Source: Lepraria neglecta (lineage: Eukaryota > Ascomycota > Lecanoromycetes > Lecanorales > Stereocaulaceae). Taken from it: 64,000 nt of DNA. The DNA lies in the NCBI GenBank assembly GCA_033220425.1, contig CM065647.1, positions 5,146,001-5,210,000 of the forward strand. The letters run 5' to 3'. Within the stretch, counting starts at the first letter, position 1. Each line of letters starts with the position of its first letter. The notes beneath the pieces were generated by a model. The model did no database searches, was not told where the DNA came from, and worked only from the letters and a program-made list of their open reading frames with translations. The translations under genes were made by a program, and so were the position numbers. This document shows positions 47,831 to 59,762 of this stretch, piece after piece.

Positions 47831-48176
47831 ACAAAGCTGCCCGAGGTATGCTGCAGCATTCAGAAACGAGAATTGCATTCTGGTGTCTTGGAGTTACTGG
47901 ATCACTAGAATCACAAGAAGCATGAATGTACCACAGGAAGGCGTTTCTACTCAATTGATAGTATTCGGAGTATGTAGAGCTGAGGTGAGTATGCTTTCTG
48001 CCTCGATGCTCGAGGCCTGAGGCGTCCATATGTACATAATAGCAAAGTCTATATTACACCCATCCGTCCATTCAAATGCAAGAGTCTATACTCTACCCTT
48101 ATATCCCCAACGCTCCCAGCGCCCAGAAATGCCAACATCCACACAAATGCACCATACCAACAAACGAACCACCACG

Positions 48177-51100
48177 CTAAATCTTCATCAAATCCTCATA
48201 AAACCCCGGCAGCTTCGTCCGGCTCCTCTCCCTCTCCGCACCCTTCCCCCAAGGCCCCACACCCTTTCTCTCCCGTCTCTCATCCCTATCCGTCCGCTCC
48301 AGACCCTTGAACCCACCACCCCATCCCCTCTTCGCCACCGCCTCCGTAGTCTTAACATCCCGATCCAATACTTCGACAAGCCCATCAGCGAATATTTCTC
48401 TAACCTTTTCATCAGCTAGATACTGCCTCTCCCTTGGCTCAGGCTGAAACGCCACAGCCAGTTCCCCCAACTTCCTCTCCTTTTTCTTCGAGTGACTAAG
48501 ATTTCCTTTCCCAAGGTCTTTGAAAGCTGTGGCGAGAAGGCGTTCGAGCGCTTTTCGGAACTCGATGATCGTCTTTGCGGTGCGCATGTCGGATGACTGC
48601 ACGTAGAAAGGAAGCCAGTTATCCACTTCGATGACGTTACCGCGGGTTTCATTACGGCGGAGTCTGCCGCCGAAGAGGGTAGTCATTAGGGGTGTTGATT
48701 GTGTAGTTTCGCGCAGGAAAATGCTGTTGCCGTCGTTGGCGCGGGACATGGCACTATAGGTATATAAGGTGCCTCTGTCGAAGACGAACTTCTCCTTCTT
48801 ATCCTTTGGAGCGTTCACAGAGGAGGGGTGCAGCATTGTGTTTTTCTCTCCCGGAGTGCGGAAGAGGGGACCGCCTGTATTGATGGCTAGGTTGGGGTGG
48901 AAGCCTGCTAGGGTGAGAGCTTTTATGAGGGGTGTCTTGTAGCTGTTTTCGTTGAGGGAAGGGTCGCCGTATTGGGAGCGGAGACGGTTGTGGGGCGCTG
49001 TGTAGGGGATTAGGCCGGCTTCGACGAGGAGCTCTTCGATTTGATGGGCGGTGGCGTCGATGACTTTGAAGGCGTTCCAGTGCAGGAAGTTTTGATGCGC
49101 GAAATTGCGTGCGGAGCGTTCACCTTGCTCGTCGCGGATACGGCGAAGTTCGTTGGTGGCGTTGAGAAGAGCAATGTGATCGGAGCCGGAGCCTCGGACG
49201 AAAGAGAGCTTTGTTTGTTGAGCTTCGCGGCGGGCATCGAGGGGGTTGAGGAAGAGGCTACGTTCTTCGGAGGCGGCGCCAAGAACGAGCATTGGGTCGA
49301 GACAGCGGAAGATTATGCCGAGGACTATCATTTTGCCCAGGGAGGGGTGGACTGGAAGGGAGGAGAGCAAACGGCCGAGAGGTGTGATTGCTTCGTCGTC
49401 TGTGAGGGCGTCGAGTGCTTGGAGGTTGATGACGGATGAGTCAACTGATTTGGCGGCTGGGGGCTCGATGGCTTCGGCTAGGAAGTCTCGGATTGGGGTG
49501 TGAAAGGCTTGAGCCCTGATTTGGAGGCAGATTTCTTGGAGGTCGACGCGGAGTAGCTCAGGTAGACCAATCGCACGTAGAGACTCATAACGTTGTTTTG
49601 TGTATAGGGCGTAGTAATTGCCATTCTGTACTCGTCCGGCTCGGCCTGCGCGCTGCTTGGCGTTGGACTTGCTGATCCATGTGCACACGAGCTGAGAGAT
49701 TCGCCGCGTTTGGTCATATTGCTTCTCTCTCAGCTTGCCAGTGTCCACAACATACTGCACGTCTGGTATGGTGACTGAGGTCTCTGCGATATTCGTAGCG
49801 AGAATAATCTTTCGACACCCTTCAGGTACAGGCTCGAAGACAGTATTCTGGCTAGCGGCTATTGACGAGTGCAGCAAGAAGATCCTATACTTGGCCTGGT
49901 CGTTGAAGTCGACGCCTAAGCTCGAACCCTGCAATAATTCTTGTACCTTCACTATCTCGGCGAGACCAGGAAGAAATACGAGAATGGCCCCTTCTTGGCT
50001 GGTCTTTGCGATGTGGGCGATGGTGCACGCAGTAAGACCAAAAGGTACTATCGCATTCTCCTTCTCGTTCGAAACGGCTAGGACACCATCCTCGGATAGT
50101 TTGCGCTCACGTTTCCAGTCAATGACAGCTACGTCATCCCTTGAAGCGTTTGATATCTCCTGGGCGCTTGTTGTAGGAGTCGCGATACGAAACTTATCCT
50201 CGGCTTCGAGGAAGTCCCTGCTATCAAGGTCCGTGTGCATGACTTGGAGTTCTGCGGCAGGACTTGCGGCTCTCATTTCTTTGACGACTTCATCGAGATA
50301 TTTTTCGCGCACGGGAAATGTTCGACCAGGAACACTCAATGATGGACATGCTATCGAAGCTTTCCCAGCGACGTCGCTTTTGAAATAATTTGCAAATAGT
50401 TCGGTGTCCATGGTGGCACTCATTAGGACAATCTGTGGGACGGATTTGCCTTGGGCTAGCCGTCTCGTCACGTTTTTCTTTAGAAGGATAAGCAGGAAGT
50501 CTATGAGCATGTCGCGTTCGTGGACCTCATCTATAACAAGATGCGAGACATAATCCATGACGTCGTCAGGCATGTGTTGAAGCTGTTGTTGCAGAATGCC
50601 AGTAGTGCAGTAGGTGATACTGCCACTTGTTCTTGGAAGCCTGGCATCGAAGCGGACGTGATAGCCAACGCTGTCCTGTAGTCTTTCGACCCTCTCGACG
50701 GCAACTCGGCGAGCGACAGAGGTTGCTGCAATACGGCGAGGCTGCGTACAAATAATGTTACAAGCTGAGCCTTTCCCTTTCGCAATGGCGTCTTCCATTA
50801 AAATTTGTGGTACTTGTGTAGTCTTTCCGCTGCCAGTCGCTCCAACGATAATACTGTAAACATTGTTGTTCACAAGGTCGAGTACCTTCGCTCCGTACTG
50901 ATTCATTGGAAGATCAGCCTTTTTTTTGCGAAGATCCTCATGGGCAGGGTCCTCAAGGTATGCAGTCAGCTGCTGCTGGAGGCTCCGATCCCTCCTTTCA
51001 GCTTCTTCTCCAGTCGCCTGTTGGCGAAACCCACCTCTACGAGCTTCAGAGACATCGATAATAGGGGTTGCTTCCTCAACCTCGTCTGGCAGGCCTGCCT

Positions 51101-52576
51101 TGCGGGCCCCAAGCAAGGTTTCGCGCATGATGAGAGAACAGTCTTCGTCAACCGGCATTCGCACAGGCAAAATAGGTTGCAGGATCTGACCGTTACCACT
51201 TCTCAGGGCTCGAAGATACCGAGGGTATAGATCCGAGTCCCCTTTTTTCAGAGCTATCGCTGCAGTGAGCAAGGCAGTATCCTCGGCCATTTTCTTTGAT
51301 GTCATCTCCACGGGTTCGCCGAGAGTGGCGTCATCCAATTTGACTTGAACGCTGTGTATCGTACCGTTACCGAGGCTTTTAACATAGTCTTTCTCCTCAT
51401 GTTCAGATCGGATGTCAACGCCAGGCCGAATGATCTTGTAGAACTCGAGAAACTTAGACGCATTATCAGTTGTGAGGGCACCAGAGTCCTTGATCACAAT
51501 CGCTTCACTCCCGCGCTCAGCGTGGTACTTTTCAGCTTCCGTTTTGAAGAGCTGTGCTGCACGAATCTCCGCCTCTTTTGGCGAAGGCCCAAACGCGGTC
51601 ACCTTTATGCCCTGATCGGAGAGATCCGCAGTAACTTGGGCGTACTTTTTAGTCCGCCCACGCTCTTTGCGAGTGATAATTTCCGCACGGACAGTAGGAA
51701 CAGTATCGAAGCGGGCAGCGTAGTTGTATATATCCATTATAGCAGATTTTGCTTCTTCTTTTGCTTTGGCGACAGATTTCTTGTTGATTTGATTCAGCGA
51801 AGAGTCCCTATCCAGGATATCCGCAAGCACACCCTGCTCATGGAGCTTGGCGGCTAGATGTAGAGAGGCAGCATACTCGGCAGCTTTCTATTGATTGTGA
51901 GTAGGTTTGCGGATGTAAGATCGAGCTCTCTTACCTTGGTTCTGCCTTCGCCAACTACCACTGCTTCATGAGCGGCGGATTTGTAATGCAATGTACAATG
52001 GAATGCATCACCCGCAAGCGTCTTGACATCAGATATCAATTCGGCGAGTCCTTGTACTACATTATTCAATGACTCTTTCATGGATTTGAAGAATTGCGGA
52101 GAGACATCGGGATAGTCCTCCGGCGTGGGAATGTGCATGGTACGTCTCACGTATGCCTCATCTTTTAATTCCGGGCGCACAGCATGTTGATTGCCTCGCC
52201 GTCGCTGAGCTGGTCGCTGGCTGAGAGACGCCTCTGCTTTTCTCTTCCCGCTTATGGTGGGCTGCTTCCTCGTTTGTGGTTGACTTTGCTGCTGCTTTTG
52301 GCGCGGAGGCTGGCTTTGTTGCTTGGTTTGAGGGTGATGGGACGAGGTAGACGTTGGTGGATGAGACGATCGCCCCTGGTTTGCTTTGCTAGAAGAGGCT
52401 CCTTGGGAATTGCTATCTAGCCGTGATCTCCTTGGTCTTCCATGTAGCATTGCTGATGTCCGCTCGCTGTCATGTATCGATTTCAGCCCTTGCGCTGAGG
52501 AGCTTTGTCGTTTTTGTTTTAGATCTCGCCATGATGGAAGGGCGAGTGCGTTTCTAGGGCGGATGGCAGATGGCAT
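48177..52576 (-). CDS. DEAH-box RNA helicase with dsRNA-binding-like segments
   Basis: This is an ATP-dependent RNA helicase (DHX family). Exons 52576-51935 and 51887-48177, with a 47-bp intron, give 1450 residues. The start MPSAIRPRNALALPSWRD is basic and Ser-rich, resembling a mitochondrial presequence. A Gln/Pro/Ser-rich linker follows. Two dsRNA-binding-like segments are visible: HCTLHYKSAAHEAVVVGEGR running across the intron into KAAEYAASLHLAAKL, and KLDDATLGEPVEM...AEDTALLTAAIAL. The helicase core has Walker A GATGSGKTTQ (about residue 560), DEVH (about 665), MSATMD, FLPGL, TNIAETSVTIPDV and QRAGRAGR. HA2 and OB-fold regions follow (VIEVDNWLPFYV). The layout resembles DHX30/DHX9-like proteins. 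The gene converges with the ABC1 gene 346 bp away. Confidence 0.9.
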
Positions 52577-53699
52577 GACACGTGTGCGGAGCACCTAGAA
52601 GGCAGACATAATTAGATCAATGATTCTCGCCCAATTCACGTCAAATCGGCATTTCCTTGAAGCATACCAGTGCCCTTATCATCTTCCCTAGAACTTGTCC
52701 TCAATCCTTGGTTTGCGTACACAGCGAAGAGCCTATAGATTGAAAGCTCCATATATGGCACAAATATACACCTAAAAGAATGGAGAGGACGTGGAGACAG
52801 GGTGTAGGATTGTTCGATTCCGGGTCCCACGTTTAAAGATGTGCACCTACAGCGTCCTCCAAGTGATCGCCTCCCATAATTTTTTTTGCGCTAGTCAAAC
52901 CTCCGCGTTTAGCTTCCGGCGCTACTTCTTCACACTCAGAGAATGGGCTTCATCCAGCAAAAACCTTGCGAGCATGTCTCAACTCCCGTCAAATCAATAC
53001 AATCATGGTCCAAAAGGTCAACAAAACAAAAGAAAAGAAGAATGTGGACGCTGTGGGAATTGCAGCCACGACCTTTCATAGGTGGCATAGACAAATGCGA
53101 AACGAAAATCATACCCCCTAATGGAAATACTATGATTAGCTTCAAAATTATTACAAAGATTTCTCTAGACCTTGCAAGAGAGCGACGAATGAGAAGTTAG
53201 ACTTACTAGACCAAGCGCCCTCAAACTAAAGATTTCTCCCTATTATAAATAATATTTTTGCTTAATAAGATAGAAGCAATAAATAACAATGTACACGCTC
53301 GCAAATAACAGGAGAAACCGGAATTGCACCACAGCTTTGGCATGTGCGACACTCTTCGACGCCAATTTAACTATATCATTCCAAATCCCCCTATTCACAA
53401 ACAGTATATGTTCGACTCAGGTAGTCAGTGAGACGCCCTAAAATGTTGACTGGCGAACTCTGGGTCCCCAACATATTATGAGAACGCGCTTTGGCTCAGA
53501 TAGTACAACTAATTCCATTCTAGCATCCACAATGCAGCGCTCTTATCTCTATCTATCATGTATATAGCATCTACTTGCTTCGCTCTCAGCCGAAACAATT
53601 GGCGCATCCTTGGTGCAATGACGTGAAATTCGTACGGAGGTGTCCCAGGTGCCGCCGCGCGGTCATTTTTGAGGAAGGATAGAGCAGGGAAAGGTCAAA
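52577..53699. other. Intergenic region, AT-rich in part
   Basis: Contains the helicase promoter. 53200-53300 is AT-rich. The short plus-strand reading at 52943-53200 has no family features. Nothing else is recognised. Confidence 0.4.
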
Positions 53700-54330
53700 A
53701 GGTGGGCGTGGTGACTACATCTTGTCCTGTTTGCTGCTCCTGGAGAGCATCTTTTAGCCGATACTCCGCTCCTAAGGACGAAGTTTTCGCTGGCTTACTG
53801 CTCCTGAGATCTTCGTTATGGCTTATTCCCTGCGCGCTGGCACTATTTTCTGCAATTTTCATAGCTCCTGGGGAGTGGGCCTCGACACGCTCTCTGCTCC
53901 TGTACATTCTTCTTCCTCTCGAGTATTGCTTCTAAGTCCTGTCTTTTGGCATGAAGCTTACGCACTGCTTCCATTTATTGCCCTATTTAATGCTCGCGGA
54001 AGTTGGCTTTTGACACACATCGTGCTCTGAATTCCGCTTCCCTTGCTTGCTCGCGGCTTCAAGATATTATCATTTAATATGAACTCGACTTCTAGATTCC
54101 TTTTTATACCCTTTTCGCTGCTCCTAGCCCTTATTATATAGCTCATGTTCCGCTCACAATCAATTTTCTATGTTTATATCAGTACTTCTGGAAATTGTCT
54201 TCTGTCGTGAATTCCGCTCCCGAACGCCTTTTCATTGCTATTTCTCTGCTCCTAGACACCATCTTCTGATTTAATCTCCACTCGCGACCATCTTTTCATG
54301 CTCCGTTCATAGCACCCTGGAATTACCTTA
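53700..54330. repeat. Degenerate short-period repeat with GCTCCT motif
   Basis: A core like CTGCTCCTGGAGAGCAT recurs about every 25-70 bases (for example near 53734, 53767, 53799, 53864, 53903, 54118 and 54249), each followed by a T/C-rich tail. Units are strongly diverged and lie immediately before the hydrolase fragment. No continuous ORF exists. Confidence 0.55.
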
Positions 54331-54352
54331 TCACACAATACTGACTTCCAAT

Positions 54353-54774
54353 TCGCAGGTGCATATGCTATTCATATCGCATTTGCGTTGCCAAAAGGAG
54401 CAGTATTGATAGATCACGGCAGGTTTCCATGAATCAAACGCGAAGGTCTAACAACGTTCCCCGAAACTCCAATTCAAGTCTTCTACAACGATCTTCCCGG
54501 CGATCAAGCAGTACTCCACTCCTCTCAATGCCTCCCAATCTGCCTAGCAGCGACCGCGACATCCAAACCCGCCGATGTCCTTGGTGGTATTGTCCTGTGC
54601 ACTTTCCTCTTTTGCGAGAATGATAATACGATGCCGTGGGATGTCCAGGAGAAGATGGTGAAGAATTTGGGCGGGAGATGTAACGTCAAGAGGCGCAATT
54701 CTGGGCATTGCCCTTTCCTGAGTCAGATGGAGAAGGTCGCGGATATGGTGGAGAGGATTGTGGGAGAGTGTTGA
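54353..54774 (+). pseudogene. Alpha/beta hydrolase, C-terminal fragment
   Basis: One frame reads AYAIHIAFALPKGAVLIDHG, a stop, then PIQVFYNDLPGDQAVLHSSQ and LLCE-type FLFCENDNTMPWDVQEKMVKN, ending RRNSGHCPFLSQMEKVADMV and a stop at 54772. The VFYNDLP block, the acidic DN residue before the last helix, and the SGH-type catalytic His match fungal alpha/beta hydrolases. The N-terminal half with the Ser nucleophile elbow is missing; degenerate repeats occupy that place. A TGA interrupts what remains. It is a dead fragment. Confidence 0.65.
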
Positions 54775-55229
54775 GCGGTGAGCGAGTACTCACCTTTGTA
54801 GTGGAGATTTCAAATGGCATCATCCTTTATACTCATCCGAATCCCAAATACCACGATTGATCAGGTAACTTGCATTTAAAACGACATTTTCATTGCTCTT
54901 TCAAGCTTCTAAGCGCCATTCTTAATGCTCCACCAATCTAGCAAGTAGCGTGATCACTCTGGTAGTTTGATTGACAAATCTGCATCCTGATGCTCTCCAT
55001 GCCTCCAACTAAGACAATCACGTAAGCGAGTCAAGCCACAAAGGTCAAGGTCGATAGTTTTACGAGCTTGCAATTGACGCAGCTCTGAGCATATTGAGTT
55101 GTATGCGCCAGAGTCAAAGCTCCTCAAAGCTCCCATCTGATACAATCGCGTGCGCATGTCAAGCCATAAAGGTCGAAGTCCATCCTTTCACAGGCTACAA
55201 TCGACGCAGTAGCAATAAGGGTTCATCTA
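54775..55229. other. Intergenic with a two-copy repeat
   Basis: About 70 bases at 55016-55083 recur at 55143-55210 (shared GTCAAGCCA-AAAGGTC and CAAT-GACGCAG). On the minus strand both copies encode a similar short peptide (IDLDLCGLTRLRDCLSW and MDFDLYGLTCARDCIRW), so this is a fragment of a repeat-containing gene, possibly F-box-like. Confidence 0.5.
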
Positions 55230-57960
55230 TCATCCAAGTTTACTCTTCTTCCTAACAGGCCCCGCCATTTCCCAGATACTTCTCCGAATATATCCCACAC
55301 CCACCCGATACGTGACACCGTTCTCCCATTCAATCAGCATGACATTGTACTATGGCTCCATTAGGATCTTGTTCTTGGTCAATGCGGTGATATTGATGCT
55401 CGTCCAGATGGACATCAGAATGAACTCGCACCCGTTATCTAGGAAGTCCTGAGCTTCGGCCCATGCATCGAACTAGATCTCATAGAAGATATCTGGAGAG
55501 TGTTGTTCAGCGATTGGGGAGGGCAGTATGATGCAGAATCTCTTATTCTGGTATTCTATCCCTATAAGGTCGTCGTCGGATTTGCCATCCTTGTCTACGT
55601 CGTTAGTTTCCTAGGAGTCCTCGGACTCGGCAGTCTCTTCTTTTTCAGCGGATGACTCATCATACTTAGGGTCATTGATTAGTTCTGCTGGAACTGGGTA
55701 TATTTTAAATCTGGCGGAGGAGGTTTCGAAATGCAAGAATTGCGTGAATTGAGCGCGAGGGCTGTTGACGCGAGTGGGTTGATCGAGGCTTGGCGGTGTA
55801 GAACTCGGCCGAGTCTGTTCCTACTTTAGCTGGATCGCTCTGGCTCTAGACTTCGGATTGATTGTCTTCCTTGCTATAGCCCTCGCTGTCGATATCAATG
55901 GCAGGAGCCGTTCTCAAAATACCCGAAGACTTGCTTCCTGTCAGATCGGGCTCGTCAGGCTTCGGGTTATTTACCCTCATCCATTTTGCGACCTCTGCTG
56001 TTGCTTCGCGGAGAGCCTTTTCCGTGTTATGTCCAAACTTCGACAGTGAGCCTCGTTTGTATTCTCTATGATAGTCATGTACAGGCAAAGTATGATCTTT
56101 TTGACCAGGGTAACCGCCAGCCCCGGTCTCGCGGTCAACCGTGACAGTGCCAACGTCTAGAAAAGAAGCCCAGGACCAAGTTAGGAACGGTGAACGCTTC
56201 CTCTTCTTTCCGAAAATCTTGCTTTCAGCCCTCTATAACAAGGTGGCGTCGAAGGCCCGTTCAGGCAAACCCCGGAAGAAGTCAGTATCATGTAGGTCCT
56301 TCATACTATTGACAATGCCAGTGAAAGCATTGAGCGTATCGCTTTCATAACTCAGCCACCGATGTGAATAACTCACGACAAGGTCGTTATGAATAATTTG
56401 GTCGAACAAACGTTGTCGCAGCTCTGGTGTTTGTGAATTGTCCTCGCTCTTTCTTCTTCCAGGTAAGTGAGACATCGGCGAGCTCAGGAACGACGGCCCT
56501 GGTGTGGACTTCGTCCAAATCCTTTGGTCCTTTTCCGCCTCTGCTATGCTTTCACAGAAAAAGTCTGCAGAGCATTTCCAGAACACCTGCGTCTTTGTAT
56601 ATATCAAGCATTTCGGAGACAGTAAGCCCTCCTGCATTGTCCATCCTCGCGATGCCCAATCTCCTCCATGCTCGAGCTCTTCCCCAAGCCAAGGTTGTGA
56701 TTTGAAGATTCGCTGACCATTTACCATCTCTTAGTACTGCCGCTTTGGATCCCTTGAGCCAGGTTGAACACCAGACAACCCTGTATTGGCTTCTTCTCCG
56801 TAGCCAGCAACGATTGTAAGTACCGCCTTTCCGTAGACTCTACCCATGTTTGATATCTCAGAAAGCTTCTCTTCGAGATCGTCTTGGACAATATAATACG
56901 CGCCGATCCAGATGTAGGCCTCGCCTAGCTCCGTTATAACAACAAAAGTATCCTCGATCGTCTGGGGTAAATTCGCTGATAATTTCACAGAAAATGGCAT
57001 AGCATCGTCAGAAGACTTCACATCCGCGAGATTCGTCCAGTAAAGCCCTTCTGTCACTCTTGGCGGACTATAGGTATAGCTCAATGCGAGATATCTGACC
57101 GCGGGAGGAGCCATGATGACAATGCGTTTGCGAACATTGATAACCCGGAAACGAGGTGTGACTACAACTCCAGCGTCAGGATTGTGAGAATAATTAGGAA
57201 AGGTGTGGTCTTCTTGACAGAACTCGATCCATTCTCTTATCAGCCCGAAATCAACCTGCCACGCAGGCATTGCGCGACCGCTGTAGAAGGGCTTTGCGGG
57301 TCCTTCATCGATTTGCACGACACCTGCGGGACATAGCTGAGCGTTTGATACGTCTTGCAAGAGATTTTTTCGGCGTGAAGCGCGAGAGCCGCTCTCCATT
57401 TGGAGCTATACATCTATATACCATGTAGTGGGGCCGCCATATTGGTCTCTGAAATCTGGGAGCTCATCCGCCCTGAACGATGCCAGTTTGATTCGAGGAG
57501 ATTACTCAACATCCCCTGACTCGAGTTCAAAGGGCTCAGATCTCGTACAGGACACAGAGAACAGTCTCATGATCAGTCGACAGCATTGGCAGTGTTGTTT
57601 TTCATCGATATCCTGCGCGAAGCCAAGGTCAATCGTTGGGCTGGTAATCTCTGGTTCCATAAAGCTATCATCTTCTCCACTAGGATCCTCCTCACTAACA
57701 CTATCATCCTCTCGGAGTTCTGCAAGTGGCGCCGCAATATTTGGTGGAGATACTGTCAATTTGTGGCAAGGGTCTCGGTCTTCTTCTCCCACCAGGTTCT
57801 GATTCTTGATGATCCCATACTTGAAGATTGAAGCAATTCTTCGGCAAATATTGCATAGAATACCAGTCTTTTCGTGGATCGATGGCTTATCAACGCGGTA
57901 ACCTTCGGTTCTGCCGCTGGAATCTGTAGCGGTGAAGTCCCAGTGAAGCTTCGGTATGAT
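55230..57960 (-). pseudogene. HET-domain (heterokaryon incompatibility) protein, heavily interrupted
   Basis: HET proteins trigger cell death on non-self recognition in fungi. The minus strand reads almost entirely in one frame from about 57960 to 55860. The N-terminal CNICRRI block comes first. The HET domain follows (YLALSYTYSPP, LPQTIEDTFVVITELGEAYI, WIGAYYIVQDD, NMGRVYGKAVLTIVAGYGEE, GLSGVQPGSR), then WASRGWTMQEGLLSPKCLIY and SYSHRWLSYESDTLNAFTGI, then FLTWSWAS. After a frame change near 55750 it ends with VMLIEWENGVTYRVGVGYI and RKKSKLG, the usual C-terminus of this family. About eight stop codons interrupt it, most of them TAG, some at places where the family has Trp. It is non-functional unless transcripts are edited. 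Confidence 0.8.
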
Positions 57961-59762
57961 ATTTTAGAGAAGGCTTCTGTATAGGCTGACCGGCGAGTAT
58001 GAAAATGGAGACATAGAGGATTCTGACGCGAAGAGTCTGAAGTATCGCTGATGACCCTTCAGCAACCCAAAAAGACCTGGAAGTTGAGATGTGTAAAAGG
58101 AACGACATAGCATTTTTGGGCAAGGTTTAAGATTTTGCAAGAGCTGAAGGGCTGCGCAGTATGATCTTTAGCGCGTTCACTTTAGCCCCTTCGCCTTGAA
58201 CGGACTGAAAGTATTCTTTTAGGGTGTACGGTGTGTAAAACAAAGATAGACTTGTCCATCCATAAAGGGAGTCGATTTGTAAATGGACAACTCCATGGAT
58301 CGGGAACTCCTCCAAGCAGTAGTCATGCCCGAATTAAAGAAGTTCATTCGTGTAGGACCAAACCTGACTCCCGCTTGTTAGTTGGGAGACTTCGAGAGAC
58401 ACGTTTCCTTTACAAAAACATGTATCTCTTCCGACAAGCTTATGAACAGAAGCCAGTGAGCACGGATAATCGTTGTTTGGTGTTGAATCACAGCCGCTCT
58501 GGCCCTGGGTCCAGTGCTGTCATGGCTTTCAATGCATCAAAGCTCGTCATCTATACTATATTATAGACGTCTAAACATGGGGCCCCGACAGCAGAAAATC
58601 AATTCGGCGCCCACAGTAACTGTGTGGATAGCGGCCGTATGACTGCTCTACCTGACAATTACAGACGTGGCTACATCTCCTTATGAGCTCCTTGAGAGGG
58701 CTGCGCGAATCCTTCCCGCCAGAAGCCGCATGTCCGCTGTACGTCTTCTTTGGACAGATATATGGACAACCTGCTTCACAGACTTCCTGACAGCTCTCTT
58801 CTAGATATTATCCAATAACCTACTAGGCGCCGCATCGTGCCGCCACGCCATCCTTTTTTCAGACGGCTTCTGTTTCAATTACCTTAAAGTCCTCCCAGAG
58901 AGGAAATGTCCGAAAGAGCCGCGGCGCCCCATGTTGGATTGTTTCATATTCGCAGAACTTAGTGAAGTGTCTTCCCAACCTCATTCTTGTTTATTCTCGA
59001 CTATCATTTAGGGTCACCAACATTGTGTTTCACCCTCCCTCCCACACTTAGAAGGGTTTTAGCCAATAAGAGCTTCAACAATATCTTTCACTGACACATT
59101 CGTTTCAATTTTGCTACGTGCCATACTCTGCCTCTTCGTTGAGAATCCTCGCGCTTACAGAGTACCAAGTCCTTCAATGCGAACTTAAACTTTCCGGTCT
59201 TCCCTACATCCTAGATTGATCAAGACCCCCACTGGGCTTAGAGCCTCAGCGTTATTGCGTATTGCTGAGGTCTAGCTTGTTGGAAGAGATTTTTTACAGT
59301 GTTTCCATCCGTTGCGTTGATGGCACTCTCCAAAGTCCTGGACGATCAAGCTCCCTCCAAGCTCATACCTCCATTATACCTAGCTGGCACTTCTAAGCAC
59401 ATAGCTGTACCTTCCGGAGGCATTATGCCAACTCGTTGCTTTGATGGCGCCACTCGACCCCTGAAAGGATCAATATCCTTTCTCAGTCGAATTTCGCCTC
59501 ATGCGTTAATCGGCCTTTTGTCCCCTAAGTAGATGGCTGTCTGTTTCAAAGCACTAAGCGTTATGTCACATATCACCTATTGCCAACAGCAGTGCCTCAT
59601 CCAGATACATCAGGCAACATAAAAGCCCTTCTCTGCCCACTCTTTTGCAAAATAAGCATTCTACGTTGCATCAATAGCATCATAACTATGTTTCCTTGAA
59701 TTGAACATCACCATCCTACATACATACTGCTGGCCAGGCTTTACGCCAACCCACCTTCAATC
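57961..59762. other. Intergenic region, 1.8 kb
   Basis: A short reading at about 58762 (MDNLLHRLPDSSLLDII) resembles an F-box start and then stops; it may be a relic. Nothing else is recognised. The last 150 bases should hold the promoter of the secreted nuclease gene. Confidence 0.4.
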
